In this document: in pieces, positions 1 to 8,001 of the stretch
How the letters are laid out: each line of letters starts with the position of its first letter
Numbering within the stretch: the stretch's first letter is position 1
Source of the DNA: OCS155 cluster bacterium AG-426-D23
GTDB taxonomy: Bacteria; Actinomycetota; Acidimicrobiia; Actinomarinales; Actinomarinaceae
Reading direction: 5' to 3'
Assembly (NCBI GenBank): GCA_003213165.1
Contig: QCNO01000002.1
Span: forward strand, 138,868 to 191,312
DNA: 52,445 nucleotides
The notes under the pieces: model-generated
The model's database searches: none
What the model saw: only the letters and a program-made list of their open reading frames with translations
Told to the model about the DNA's origin: nothing
Position numbers and translations under genes: made by a program

Positions 1-357
1 CCTTATAAATGCATCTACAGACGAAAAATGTATTAATTTTTTAACACCATGTCTTAAAGATAATTCACATACATTCTTTGTTCCCAAAACATTCACAGAA
101 CGAATTATGTCCCTATCTTTGCGTACCAAGCTAATTAGCGCAGCTGTATGAAACACTACATCTACATTTTTAAATGCTACGTCCATAGATTCGATGTCTG
201 TAATGTTTCCCCTGATAAGTTCTACAGCGTGTCCTTCAAATGCTCGATGGTCTCCGTCAAAATCTATACATCTAACCTTAAAATCTTGCTTTGTTAGCTC
301 TCTTACTAAATTTGCCCCAACATGCCCAGAGCCTCCCGTTATAAGAGCAGTCTTCAT
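1..357 (-). CDS. Extended SDR NAD-dependent epimerase/dehydratase, N-terminal part (cut by window edge)
   Basis: The frame opens with ATG (complement of 355-357) and stays open for 119 codons to the left edge, so only the N-terminus is present. It begins MKTALITGGSGHVGANL, the glycine-rich nucleotide-binding loop of extended SDRs, followed by an acidic residue after beta-2 (CIDFDGD), an NVDVVFHTAA strand and a conserved FSSVDAF segment where the catalytic Ser lies. This matches the dihydroflavonol-4-reductase/3-beta-HSD-like branch of NAD(P)-dependent sugar or steroid epimerases and dehydrogenases. The catalytic YxxxK would lie outside the window. It follows the esterase gene on the same strand with a 6-bp gap, so the two are probably co-transcribed. 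Substrate is unknown. Confidence 0.85.
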   Translation of the reverse strand, partial: MKTALITGGSGHVGANLVRELTKQDFKVRCIDFDGDHRAFEGHAVELIRGNITDIESMDVAFKNVDVVFHTAALISLVRKDRDIIRSVNVLGTKNVCELSLRHGVKKLIHFSSVDAFIR

Positions 358-363
358 AAAACT

Positions 364-1323
364 TTATAATTTAATACCAATATGTTTTCTTAAAAAATTA
401 CCAATTTGGTTAAATGCCTCAATTGTTTCAGGCATTCTCACATCTACGTGAAACACATGATACATGTCTTTCCATTCATAATACTCATGCTCACAATTGT
501 CTTTTTTCAACACATCTCTTAGTCTCTGAGAATCAGATAATAAAAGCTCTTCAGTCCCCACCTGAATCATTATTGGAGGACAGTTTTCATAATTTCCAAT
601 AAGTGGGACAACATACTTATCGTTTTCATCGTAATCTTCTTGATTTAGGTAATAGTCATAAGGTTGATCACCGTTTTTCCAAATTTTTTTAAATAAAGGC
701 CCAAGCATTATATCTCTATCTGCCATTTCATATGTGTAGGTATCACCAGAAGCACCTGGGTCAGTCCAAGGTGATAATAGTGCTAATGCAGAGGGAAGCT
801 GGACACCATCTTCCTTTAGTTTTAACAATGTAATTAGAGCTAGATGACCCCCAGCGGAATCTCCTGAAATCGCCACTTGCTCAGGAGCGTAACCTAAGTT
901 ATCAATTAAAAACTTATAACTTTTAATACCATCTTCTAATTGCGCTGGGAATTTATATTCTGGACCAAGTCTATAGTCTGGAACATAAACAACTGTCTTG
1001 GTAATATCAGCTAGATAACTGGCTAGAGAATAGTGAGACTCAGGACTTCCTAGTGAATAACCACCGCCATGAAAGTAAAGAAGAATTCTCTCAGGATCTG
1101 AATTTGGGGTAGAAATTTTAAAAGACCTTATATCATCAAGGTAAATCACTTCTTTTGTTGTACCCTTTACTTTTGGAAAAACAGTTCCCTGTAAGTTATT
1201 GAATAATCTGCCGATCCGCAATCTACGAGGAGTCATTTCTTTTGGAGATTTGACAAGAAAACCGATAAATGTAGCTGCTCTTTTGAATCTTTTGATGCTT
1301 TTTTGAGCTTCTTTGCTGATCAT
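364..1323 (-). CDS. Alpha/beta-hydrolase esterase of the hormone-sensitive-lipase family
   Basis: 319 aa. Two family signatures are visible: the oxyanion-hole motif HGGG in YFHGGGYSLGSP and the nucleophile elbow GDSAGGHLAL. The C-terminal acid is probably in LLLSDSQRL and the catalytic His is in DMYHVFHV, completing the Ser-Asp-His triad. This is HSL/family IV carboxylesterase architecture, acting on short acyl or aryl esters; the true substrate cannot be told. There is no signal peptide, so it should be cytoplasmic. It sits 6 bp upstream of the SDR and probably forms an operon with it. The ATG at 1323 is used because a T/A-rich promoter-like stretch lies just upstream and the next gene is divergent. 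Confidence 0.9.
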   Translation of the reverse strand: MISKEAQKSIKRFKRAATFIGFLVKSPKEMTPRRLRIGRLFNNLQGTVFPKVKGTTKEVIYLDDIRSFKISTPNSDPERILLYFHGGGYSLGSPESHYSLASYLADITKTVVYVPDYRLGPEYKFPAQLEDGIKSYKFLIDNLGYAPEQVAISGDSAGGHLALITLLKLKEDGVQLPSALALLSPWTDPGASGDTYTYEMADRDIMLGPLFKKIWKNGDQPYDYYLNQEDYDENDKYVVPLIGNYENCPPIMIQVGTEELLLSDSQRLRDVLKKDNCEHEYYEWKDMYHVFHVDVRMPETIEAFNQIGNFLRKHIGIKL

Positions 1324-1405
1324 TTTTTTAAATTAACCCTTCTATCTTAAAGCTTAATTTTAAAAAACAACATATTCAAAAATATAATCTTTTATTATTT
1401 ATTAC

Positions 1406-1768
1406 ATGGGTAAATTATTAGTGCATATCATTACTGGAGTCGAAAATCCTAGTCGTTCAGTATTGGGCTTCTTGGTCGCTAAATCAGCAATAGAAAATGG
1501 CAATGAAGTTACCATATTCTGTGCAGGGGACGGAGTAACTTCTCTTCATGACATCACAACAAAAGAAATGCAAGGTGTTGGACTTGGGACTCTATCAGAT
1601 CATTTAGAAGAATTAAAACTAAAAGGGGCGGTTCTTTATGCCTCTGGTAAATCTGCGCAAGCAAGGGGAATAACTAAAGACCAATTAGAATCTTTAGGCT
1701 TTACTCCTGCTACTCCAAATAAACTTGTTGAACTTACTTTTGAAGCAGATAGAGTGTTAATTTACTAA
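1406..1768 (+). CDS. DsrE/YchN-like small sulfur-relay family protein
   Basis: 120 aa. The start MGKLLVHIITGVENPSRSVLGFLVAK, the FCAGDGV turn and an alternating beta/alpha pattern fit the DsrE/DsrF-like (YchN) fold, whose members carry sulfur on a Cys or act as small oligomeric partners. A single Cys lies in the central strand (TIFCAGDGV); no obvious C-terminal sulfur-relay Cys is present, so a transferase role is uncertain. Possible -10 hexamers lie at 1383-1388 (TATAAT) and 1393-1398 (TATTAT); the second would give a leaderless mRNA. The gene is divergent from the esterase and 69 bp upstream of the MFS gene. Confidence 0.7.
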   Translation: MGKLLVHIITGVENPSRSVLGFLVAKSAIENGNEVTIFCAGDGVTSLHDITTKEMQGVGLGTLSDHLEELKLKGAVLYASGKSAQARGITKDQLESLGFTPATPNKLVELTFEADRVLIY

Positions 1769-1837
1769 TTCAACCTTAAAAATAAGACAACTTACGTAGC
1801 ATTCAAATACAACTACTATCTCTATTTGAAAGTCATT

Positions 1838-3115
1838 ATGAGCAAAAAAGTATATCTTCTGTGGTTTGGACAAACTGTTTCCTGGACAGGTTCTGCGATG
1901 TCTTTTTTTGCAATTGGTGTTTGGATATATGAAACAACTGGCAAAGCAAGCGCACTTTCATCAATATTATTTATTGTTGCAATAGTTGGCGTAATTACTG
2001 GGCCGTTTGGAGGAGTATTAGCAGACAGGTTTCCAAGGAAAAAATTGATAATTAGTTTTGATTTGATTATTGCTGCACTGATGTGCCTTATTGGTTATTT
2101 AGCATTAAATGATATGTTGACATTAACTCTTTTGATTCCATTTGCATTAGCATTTGGTGTTTTTGAAATAGCTCACTGGACAACTTGGAGTGCTTTTTTG
2201 GGTGACGTCGTCAAAAAAAATGAAGTAACAAAAGTCTCAGCATTATTTGAAAGTGCCGAAGCGATATCAGTTCTTATTGGCCCTATTGGCGGAGCTTTTA
2301 TTTATTCATTTTTTGGATTAACAGGTGTAATACTTGTAGATATAGTTACCTGTTTTTTTGGAATTGCAACTATTACCTTTTTCAAAAGCAGCAAAATTGA
2401 GGTAAAAAGTGATTTAAGTATTAAAAATGTTTATTTTGATTTAATTGAAGCATACAACTGGCTGAAGAAACAGAAAGGTCTACTTTCATTAGTACTTATT
2501 CTGGGTATATGTAACTTTCTCTGGGGCTTTACTCAGGTTTTACTCCCTCCGATGATACTTAGTTTCACAGACGCAAGAGGCCTAGGCATTGTTGAATCAA
2601 GCATTGGTTTAGCTTTTTTATTAGGTTCGATAATTTCCCTACGATTGGCAGACAAGCTTCAAGGAAATTTAAAGGTAGCAATTTATATGGGTCTTTTAGG
2701 TGGAATAAGCTTAATTCTAGGTTCTCTTAGACCAAGCATAATTCTTCTATGCATACACGGAATTATTAACGGTGTTAGTGGGACAGTCCAATATACGGTT
2801 TCTTCAGGTGCGTGGCTAGCTATAACTACAGAAGATATCAGAGGTAGAGCTTTAGCATTAAGAGGTACCATTGCCCAGATGCTAAGACCTCTGGGTGTTG
2901 TTATTGCAGGTCCTCTGGGAGATTATTTAGAGTTTGATTTTTATCCAAACAATATTGAATTACTCTCTCCGTTTGTTGGTTTAGGTCACGGAAGAGGCTA
3001 CGCTTTTCTATTTTTTATTGTAGGAATATTGTATGTAGGAATATGGATTTTAAATTTCAATAACAAAAATTTAAGAAATCTCTCAAGGCAGGTAAAAGAG
3101 ATAACAAATAATTAG
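1838..3115 (+). CDS. Major facilitator superfamily exporter (EntS/MFS_3-like)
   Basis: About 425 aa from ATG 1838 (MSKKVYLLWFGQTVSW). A TTG twelve bases upstream is in frame, but GAAAG at 1828-1832 is well placed as ribosome binding site for the ATG. The protein has about 12 hydrophobic helices and the loop 2-3 signature of MFS proteins (GGVLADRFPRKKLI), plus a central cytoplasmic loop rich in Lys/Asp. The N-terminal FGQTVSWTGSAMSFFAIGVW resembles MFS_3/EntS-type exporters of siderophores or drugs. Inner-membrane export of an unknown small molecule driven by protons is the likely role. It is followed after 9 bp by the acyltransferase gene. Confidence 0.88.
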   Translation: MSKKVYLLWFGQTVSWTGSAMSFFAIGVWIYETTGKASALSSILFIVAIVGVITGPFGGVLADRFPRKKLIISFDLIIAALMCLIGYLALNDMLTLTLLIPFALAFGVFEIAHWTTWSAFLGDVVKKNEVTKVSALFESAEAISVLIGPIGGAFIYSFFGLTGVILVDIVTCFFGIATITFFKSSKIEVKSDLSIKNVYFDLIEAYNWLKKQKGLLSLVLILGICNFLWGFTQVLLPPMILSFTDARGLGIVESSIGLAFLLGSIISLRLADKLQGNLKVAIYMGLLGGISLILGSLRPSIILLCIHGIINGVSGTVQYTVSSGAWLAITTEDIRGRALALRGTIAQMLRPLGVVIAGPLGDYLEFDFYPNNIELLSPFVGLGHGRGYAFLFFIVGILYVGIWILNFNNKNLRNLSRQVKEITNN

Positions 3116-3124
3116 CATAAGTAC

Positions 3125-3790
3125 ATGGATCACATTATTAAGACAGAAAATCATCCAATTAGAGTTAGGAAATTTCTAGGGCCATTCGGAAGATTTGTTT
3201 TAAAAGTTATAAATTGGGATGTAGTCGGATATCTTCCTGATAAAAAGAGAATCATAATTGCTTCGGCTCCTCACTCATCTACCTTCGATGCTATATATGC
3301 CTATTTTGTCTGTTTGGCAACAGATTTAAAATTTCATTTTCTTGGTTCCGTCTCAATGTTTACTCGAATTGTCGTACCACTACCATTTAAAAAAAATCCA
3401 GATAAGCTAGGTATTCCACATCCTTTTGGAAAATTTCAAAATAGAGTCCTTCATGAATTCGGTGGAATTCCGGTCTGGCGGGCTAAATCAACCGGAGTCA
3501 CTAAACAAGTAATTGAACAGCTTGAGTCAAAAGAGAAGTTTATTCTCTATCTCACAGTCGAGGGGGAGATGAAAACCAATCAGACAATTAAAAGTGGTTT
3601 TCACTATATTGGAAAAGCCTTGGATGCTACCGTGGTACCTACAAAGATTGATTATGAGAATAGAAGATTTGAATTGATGGAAGCAATGCCTTTAACAAAT
3701 TCTGTAGAGCAAGATAAAGAAGCTTTGATGGAAAGATATCATTTAGTTAAAGGTAAGAATAAAGTATTTTATAAACCAGGAACAACATAA
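3125..3790 (+). CDS. PlsC-like 1-acyl-glycerol-3-phosphate acyltransferase family protein
   Basis: 221 aa. The HX4D catalytic motif of glycerolipid acyltransferases is seen as PHSSTFDAI near residue 51, followed by a conserved hydrophobic block and a second motif (TVEGEMKTNQTIKSGFHYIG) matching the substrate-binding region of the branch whose consensus is P-E-G-T-R-x-x-x-x-x-KSGF-Y-I-A. The classical EGTR is altered to EGEM. Members transfer acyl chains to lysophospholipids or related acceptors at the inner membrane. Start ATG at 3125; it follows the MFS gene by 9 bp and precedes a tiny membrane-protein gene, so an operon 1838-5386 is likely. Confidence 0.82.
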   Translation: MDHIIKTENHPIRVRKFLGPFGRFVLKVINWDVVGYLPDKKRIIIASAPHSSTFDAIYAYFVCLATDLKFHFLGSVSMFTRIVVPLPFKKNPDKLGIPHPFGKFQNRVLHEFGGIPVWRAKSTGVTKQVIEQLESKEKFILYLTVEGEMKTNQTIKSGFHYIGKALDATVVPTKIDYENRRFELMEAMPLTNSVEQDKEALMERYHLVKGKNKVFYKPGTT

Positions 3791-3791
3791 A

Positions 3792-3929
3792 ATGTTGGTA
3801 ATTTTTTTAACGATTATTGGATCTATAACACTTCTGTATTTATTTCCAAACATTACAATGCTATTTTCGATTGTCATTGTAATATTTTGTGTGAGGTGGC
3901 TGTTATACAACAATAGGTATTACGAATGA
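3792..3929 (+). CDS. Small two-helix membrane protein (45 aa)
   Basis: An ATG at 3792 opens a 45-codon frame ending at TGA 3927-3929. The stop overlaps the ATG of the next gene (ATGA), a sign of translational coupling. Almost the whole sequence is hydrophobic in two runs (LVIFLTIIGSITLLYLF and LFSIVIVIFCVRWLLY), with a charged tail NNRYYE. It fills the otherwise unexplained gap between the acyltransferase and peptidase genes. I recognise no family. The evidence is position, coupling and hydrophobicity, so it may also be a chance frame. Confidence 0.5.
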   Translation: MLVIFLTIIGSITLLYLFPNITMLFSIVIVIFCVRWLLYNNRYYE

Positions 3930-5386
3930 AAAGACACCTTTGTTTGTTATTGATATTTTTTATGTGTGGCGGAACATCGACACCAGAAGAATCTTTACAA
4001 CCAACCATAAATGAAAATCAAAATACGACACCTGAAGTTAGTAAAGAGGAATCTATACCACCCATACCTTTGGTTAATTTTGATATTATTGATATCTATA
4101 ATTCAAAACTTGTTTATGAATTATGTAGTGATGCTCAAGATATAGACTCAACATCAGAAGAATGTCTTCGTCAATATAGAGATAATTTAGAATTCGTTTT
4201 TAGCTATGCCAATGAACTTGAACAATATATGAATGATTTAAATAGTTACTTTCAGAATTATCCAGAAGCTTTCACAGAAGAGTACAGAAATCTATTTGCA
4301 TTTATAAACAATGAGTATGCAAATGTACCACAGATATATGGAACCGTTGGAATGAAATACCAAGAGAGATTTGGCAATACTGACCAACCTATTTCTACAC
4401 CAAGAACAACAATCCCATCATCTGAAAACTATCTTGATTATAGAGATGTAAAAGTTTTTGAAGCGTCAACTATCTCAGATCAACACATTGATATTCTCAA
4501 AAAATATATTGAATACACAGAACAGCTTTTGTTTAAAGACAAACGTGTAAAAAGAGAAAACTTATATCCAATACTGGTTGTACAACTAGACTCTGAAAAT
4601 TATCAATCCGCAATCACCTTAGAGGAAGAATATTGCCAATACTTAAATGACGAATATCCCACAACATTTAATAATTCTCGATGTAATCCTCAGAATCATG
4701 ACAGGAAAGCCGACGGAAGTATCGGATTGTTTACAGATGGTGGAAGAGTCTCAGGTTCTTCTATTAGCGGAGCACCTAGCAATAGAGAATGTTGTTATCT
4801 TTTTATAAGTGGTTCATTTGATTTATCCTGGGATAGTAGTTCACAAGCCTATGTAACTATTCATGAAATGTATCATATCTTCCAGATTTCGAATGTTGTA
4901 GATTTTGACTATGAATTACAACAAAAAATTACTGGCAAGAGAATAGGAGATGACAAAAGGGACAAACCGTTCTGGATGGAGGGATATGCCACATATTTTT
5001 CACATCTTTATTACTCCCGAGACATAAATGATTTTTCTCACTTACAAAATGAAATGTATGGAGGATTATTTAGTTGTTATTGTGGAGATAATCAGCCGAC
5101 GATAAAAGAACGATATCTAAACGGGCCAGAACTCTATAACGTTACCTGGGAAAGTGACTGGGCTGTTGGCTATCAAGTTGGTGCATGGTTTATAGCTTAC
5201 TTAACCAGTATTCATGGAGAACAAACAATGTATGACTTTTGGATAAGTTCGCAGACAGGTATATTGTTTCCTGAAAATTTCCAAAACACATTCGGAAAAG
5301 ACTATATTACGTATGAAACGGAATTCAGAAATTTTATTACTAACAGCTCTGAAGATGAGCTTATGTCAATACTTCCTAATAGCTAG
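3926..5386 (+). CDS. Secreted gluzincin-type zinc metallopeptidase, probable lipoprotein
   Basis: 486 aa. The N-terminus MKRHLCLLLIFFMCGG is a signal peptide with a Cys at 14 that could be a poor lipobox, followed by a Thr/Pro/Glu-rich spacer. The zinc site is HEMYH at residues 313-317 (HExxH) and a second Glu at 352 in WMEGYATYF, 35 residues downstream, which is the HExxH...E arrangement of gluzincins such as M1/M61-like peptidases. The N-terminal 180 residues are acidic, low in recognisable motifs and perhaps helical. Seven or more Cys in the mature part suggest disulfides. The role is presumably extracellular protein degradation or envelope processing; the exact peptidase family is not recognised. 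Confidence 0.8.
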   Translation: MKRHLCLLLIFFMCGGTSTPEESLQPTINENQNTTPEVSKEESIPPIPLVNFDIIDIYNSKLVYELCSDAQDIDSTSEECLRQYRDNLEFVFSYANELEQYMNDLNSYFQNYPEAFTEEYRNLFAFINNEYANVPQIYGTVGMKYQERFGNTDQPISTPRTTIPSSENYLDYRDVKVFEASTISDQHIDILKKYIEYTEQLLFKDKRVKRENLYPILVVQLDSENYQSAITLEEEYCQYLNDEYPTTFNNSRCNPQNHDRKADGSIGLFTDGGRVSGSSISGAPSNRECCYLFISGSFDLSWDSSSQAYVTIHEMYHIFQISNVVDFDYELQQKITGKRIGDDKRDKPFWMEGYATYFSHLYYSRDINDFSHLQNEMYGGLFSCYCGDNQPTIKERYLNGPELYNVTWESDWAVGYQVGAWFIAYLTSIHGEQTMYDFWISSQTGILFPENFQNTFGKDYITYETEFRNFITNSSEDELMSILPNS

Positions 5387-5390
5387 CTAC

Positions 5391-5612
5391 CTAACGAAAT
5401 TTATCAAAAAAACCTTTTCTCCAAGCATATACAGCCGCCACTGTTAATAACATACCTGAAAAAAACGGAGGTATTCTTGAAAGTAATAAAACAAACCCAA
5501 TCAGAACGAGGGCATAGTCAACATATTTCCAAAACTTACTCGTCATTTTTGGAATTAAATTAAAGTATCTAAGTATCGAAACCACAACAATCCCAGTTAA
5601 TAAATAATACAT
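5391..5612 (-). CDS. Small hypothetical membrane protein
   Basis: 73 aa with two or three hydrophobic segments (YLLTGIVVVSILRYF, YALVLIGFVLLLSRI, FSGMLLTVAAVYAW) and basic ends. No family recognised. A TACAAT hexamer on the minus strand ends 7 nt before the ATG at 5612, fitting a leaderless promoter. It is convergent with the peptidase gene (4-bp gap) and divergent from the SDR at 5649. Confidence 0.6.
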   Translation of the reverse strand: MYYLLTGIVVVSILRYFNLIPKMTSKFWKYVDYALVLIGFVLLLSRIPPFFSGMLLTVAAVYAWRKGFFDKFR

Positions 5613-5648
5613 TTCTTTAATTGTAGGTATTAATAAACTAAATAAAAA

Positions 5649-6488
5649 ATGTCAAAAGTAGCAGTAATCACCGGTGGGAATAGAGGCATAGGCTTAGCTG
5701 TCGCTAAAGACTTAATTGCAAAAAATTACAATGTAGTGCTTGGGTGCAGGAATGTTTCAAAAGGAAAAATAGCCCAAGATTATCTTGGGAATAATGCAAC
5801 TTTTTTAGAATTAGATTTATCAAGACCCTCAAGTATCTTGCATTTTGTAAATCAGATAAATTCAAATTTTTCCGAGATAGATGTTTTGTACAACAACGCT
5901 GGGCTAATTTATAGACAATTTGAACTCACAGAAGAGGGGTATGAATCGATGATTTCAGTAAATTATTTTGGAGCATATAGATTAGCTTTGATGTTACTGG
6001 AAAACTTACATAGAAGTTCTGGTCGAATTGTTCAGGTATCAAGTCTTTCAATGTATCTTGCGAGAGAATATGAATTAGAATCTCTTCATTCGAACAAGCA
6101 ATTCAGTCCAAGTAGCAGATACAATCTTACTAATTTATTTAGATCGATGTTTGCACTTGAGTTAGAAAACAGACTAAAGAAAACATCGATCTCAGTAGCA
6201 GTAGCTCACCCTGGTGTAACTAAATCAAGGCAATCTAGACCATATGAGGTTAAAAAATTTAAAAAATCTTTTTACACTTACTTTTCTACAAATATTCAAA
6301 CAGGGATAGCCCCTATTATTCAGGCAATTGAAGAAGACAATGTTTCCGCAGAACGCGTTTATGCCCCAAAATTCTTTGGCTTCTATGGTCAACCAGCAAC
6401 CATGCAACATAATAAACCTGTTTATAACGAGGAGCTTAGAAATAAACTCTGGACTTTTACGGCGAATGAACTTAATTTAGATTTATGA
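5649..6488 (+). CDS. Short-chain dehydrogenase (retinol-dehydrogenase/WWOX-like) with atypical active site
   Basis: 279 aa. The NAD(P) loop is GGNRGIGLAV (consensus TGxxxGIG), an Arg at GCRNVSKG suggests NADP preference, NNAG is present, and the catalytic Ser is in VSSLSM. The expected YxxxK reads YNLTN, so the catalytic Lys is replaced by Asn (codon AAT). Loss of the Lys normally cripples SDR catalysis, so the protein may be inactive, use another residue or act as a binding protein. Its stop overlaps the cutA start (ATGA), so the two are translationally coupled. Confidence 0.88.
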   Translation: MSKVAVITGGNRGIGLAVAKDLIAKNYNVVLGCRNVSKGKIAQDYLGNNATFLELDLSRPSSILHFVNQINSNFSEIDVLYNNAGLIYRQFELTEEGYESMISVNYFGAYRLALMLLENLHRSSGRIVQVSSLSMYLAREYELESLHSNKQFSPSSRYNLTNLFRSMFALELENRLKKTSISVAVAHPGVTKSRQSRPYEVKKFKKSFYTYFSTNIQTGIAPIIQAIEEDNVSAERVYAPKFFGFYGQPATMQHNKPVYNEELRNKLWTFTANELNLDL

Positions 6489-6790
6489 TAATAATTCAAA
6501 CTACAGTAGAGGATGATAAAAAAGCCAAAGATTTGATTAAATTGTTAGTTGAAACAAACAAAATTGCATGTGGCACTTTTCATGAAATCCAATCTTCTTA
6601 TAAATGGAAAGAAAAATTAGTAGAAGAGCAGGAATTTGAAATATCTATGTACACAAAAGAATCTCTTATGCGAGAAGTTGTGGATAACATAGCGCAAAGA
6701 CATCCATACGAACTTCCAAAAATTACAGTTTTAGAACCCATCTATACACTTCCTGAATATGATGATTGGGTAAAAAAACAAACCTCTTAG
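6485..6790 (+). CDS. cutA: CutA1-family divalent-cation tolerance/trimeric PII-like protein
   Basis: 101 aa, normal length for CutA1. Family landmarks are TTVEDDKKAKDL near the N-terminus, the IACGTFHEIQSSYKWKEKL block (family consensus SxYxWxGK), an acidic/E-rich strand VEEQEFEISM and the C-terminal RHPYELPKI motif. CutA1 forms ferredoxin-like trimers related to PII proteins; its metal-tolerance role is only weakly supported in most bacteria. It overlaps the upstream SDR stop by 4 bp. Its last 4 bases overlap the 3' end of the convergent dinB-like gene. Confidence 0.93.
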   Translation: MIIIQTTVEDDKKAKDLIKLLVETNKIACGTFHEIQSSYKWKEKLVEEQEFEISMYTKESLMREVVDNIAQRHPYELPKITVLEPIYTLPEYDDWVKKQTS

Positions 6791-7269
6791 CGTTGTTGTT
6801 GAACATAACCATAAATACTATATTCGTCTAAATTTATGCTTCTCTCATTATTTTTGTCTAAAGCTGCAACAATTTGAGCTCTATGTTCTGTTGCGTGAAA
6901 AATCATCATAGACAATATAAATGAGATTTTGTTCGATCTCATACCTTTTGATGTTTCATATTCAATCTCTTTATCATCTTTATAAGCTTGTTCTATTAAA
7001 TCTTTATCAATATTCTCAAGAGCCGCAAGTAAGTCATCAATTAAATCAGGGCTGTCCATATCAAATTCAATCTTAGAAAAGGGTTTTTCTTGTAATCTTT
7101 GACTATATAAGTATGAAGCGCCAACAATATGTACCATTATTGTTTTAACTGTCCATTCTTCATCAACAACATAGTAATCAAGTACCTCTGGACCAAGTTT
7201 TTTCACTTCTTTAAAAATCTCTTGATTTGCCCAGGCCATATGTTTTGCTAAAAGTTCAACAGATATCAT
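6787..7269 (-). CDS. DinB/YfiT-like putative metal-dependent hydrolase or thiol transferase
   Basis: 160 aa four-helix-bundle protein. The DinB-fold metal triad is visible as His47 (TIMVHIVGAS), His125 and His129 (FHATEHRAQI). The family includes mycothiol- and bacillithiol-dependent S-transferases and many proteins of unknown role; in an actinobacterium a mycothiol-dependent activity is plausible but not shown. The start ATG at 7269 overlaps the stop of the upstream gene (4 bp), so both are translated from one mRNA. Confidence 0.85.
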   Translation of the reverse strand: MISVELLAKHMAWANQEIFKEVKKLGPEVLDYYVVDEEWTVKTIMVHIVGASYLYSQRLQEKPFSKIEFDMDSPDLIDDLLAALENIDKDLIEQAYKDDKEIEYETSKGMRSNKISFILSMMIFHATEHRAQIVAALDKNNERSINLDEYSIYGYVQQQR

Positions 7270-7562
7270 TCTTTCTCCAAATCTTCTACTCTTTTCTTTA
7301 ATTCCCTTATTTCTACAGAAAGTACTTCAATAGCATCTACATTTTTTGCAGAGCGGATATACCTATCGTTTTGCCACTTCAATCCCCATTTAGTTAAACC
7401 AATACTAAAAATAGCAATCGGCAATACTACAAATAATCCGGTAGGTTCACCACTAAAAGCCACAGCTAATAACATGACACCAAATAAAAGGTACATAAAA
7501 GACGTAACAACTTTTTCTATGGTTCTTGTGGTTTTTCTTTCGGTACTTTCTGTTGAACTCAT
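7266..7562 (-). CDS. Hypothetical membrane protein with C-terminal coiled coil
   Basis: 98 aa. A charged N-terminus rich in Ser/Thr/Glu precedes two hydrophobic helices (VTSFMYLLFGVMLLAVAF and GLFVVLPIAIFSIGL) and a C-terminal heptad-like stretch (AIEVLSVEIRELKKRVEDLEKE broken across residues 77-98) that should form a coiled coil. No known family. It is first in a two-gene operon with the DinB-like gene and divergent from arsC with a 34-bp gap that must hold both promoters. Confidence 0.65.
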   Translation of the reverse strand: MSSTESTERKTTRTIEKVVTSFMYLLFGVMLLAVAFSGEPTGLFVVLPIAIFSIGLTKWGLKWQNDRYIRSAKNVDAIEVLSVEIRELKKRVEDLEKE

Positions 7563-7584
7563 ACTTAAACAATACAGTATGATT

Positions 7585-7590
7585 TAAAAT
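7585..7590 (+). promoter_or_regulatory. Putative -10 box for leaderless arsC
   Basis: TAAAAT lies 6 nt before the ATG at 7597, the spacing expected if transcription starts at the A of the start codon. No convincing -35 box is seen. Confidence 0.45.
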
Positions 7591-7596
7591 AGTTCT

Positions 7597-8001
7597 ATGA
7601 AGATACTTGTTGTATGTACTGGCAATTCATGTCGTTCTCAAATAGCAGAAGGTTTAATAAAGAATAAATTTCCAGATTTCGAAGTTTTTTCGGCAGGAAC
7701 ACATCCCGAATCAAATGTTAATCCTTACGCTGTAAGAGTTATGCAAGAAAAAGGAATCGATATAAGTAGTCATTATCCGAAATTAGTAGATGACTTCCTT
7801 GATTCTGAATTTGATTATGCTTTAACTGTATGTGATTCAGCAAACGAACTATGTCCAGTTTTTCCTAATGCAAAAAATAGAATACATAAATCTTTTGTTG
7901 ACCCAAAAAGAGATCATTATGATTCAGAAGAACATGCCCTAAAAATTTATACGCAAACAGTTCAGGAAATATCAGACTGGATAGAGACCATTACTTTTTA
8001 G
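7597..8001 (+). CDS. arsC: Thioredoxin-coupled arsenate reductase / low-MW phosphatase fold
   Basis: 134 aa. The phosphate loop CTGNSCRS starts at Cys7 (CX5R). Cys79 (LTVCDSA) and Cys86 (ELCPVFP) follow at +72 and +79 from the loop Cys, exactly the spacing of Cys10/82/89 in the Staphylococcus pI258 enzyme. This supports a triple-Cys relay reducing arsenate to arsenite with thioredoxin rather than a simple tyrosine phosphatase. The protein is cytoplasmic. No arsenite pump or ArsR is adjacent in the window. Its 3' end overlaps the convergent ceramidase-like gene by 11 bp. Confidence 0.88.
   Translation: MKILVVCTGNSCRSQIAEGLIKNKFPDFEVFSAGTHPESNVNPYAVRVMQEKGIDISSHYPKLVDDFLDSEFDYALTVCDSANELCPVFPNAKNRIHKSFVDPKRDHYDSEEHALKIYTQTVQEISDWIETITF

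Noticed and set aside
194-602. Two plus-strand frames of 85 and 62 codons
   Set aside because: They are antisense to the SDR and esterase genes, which carry clear family motifs; the frames show no protein signature.
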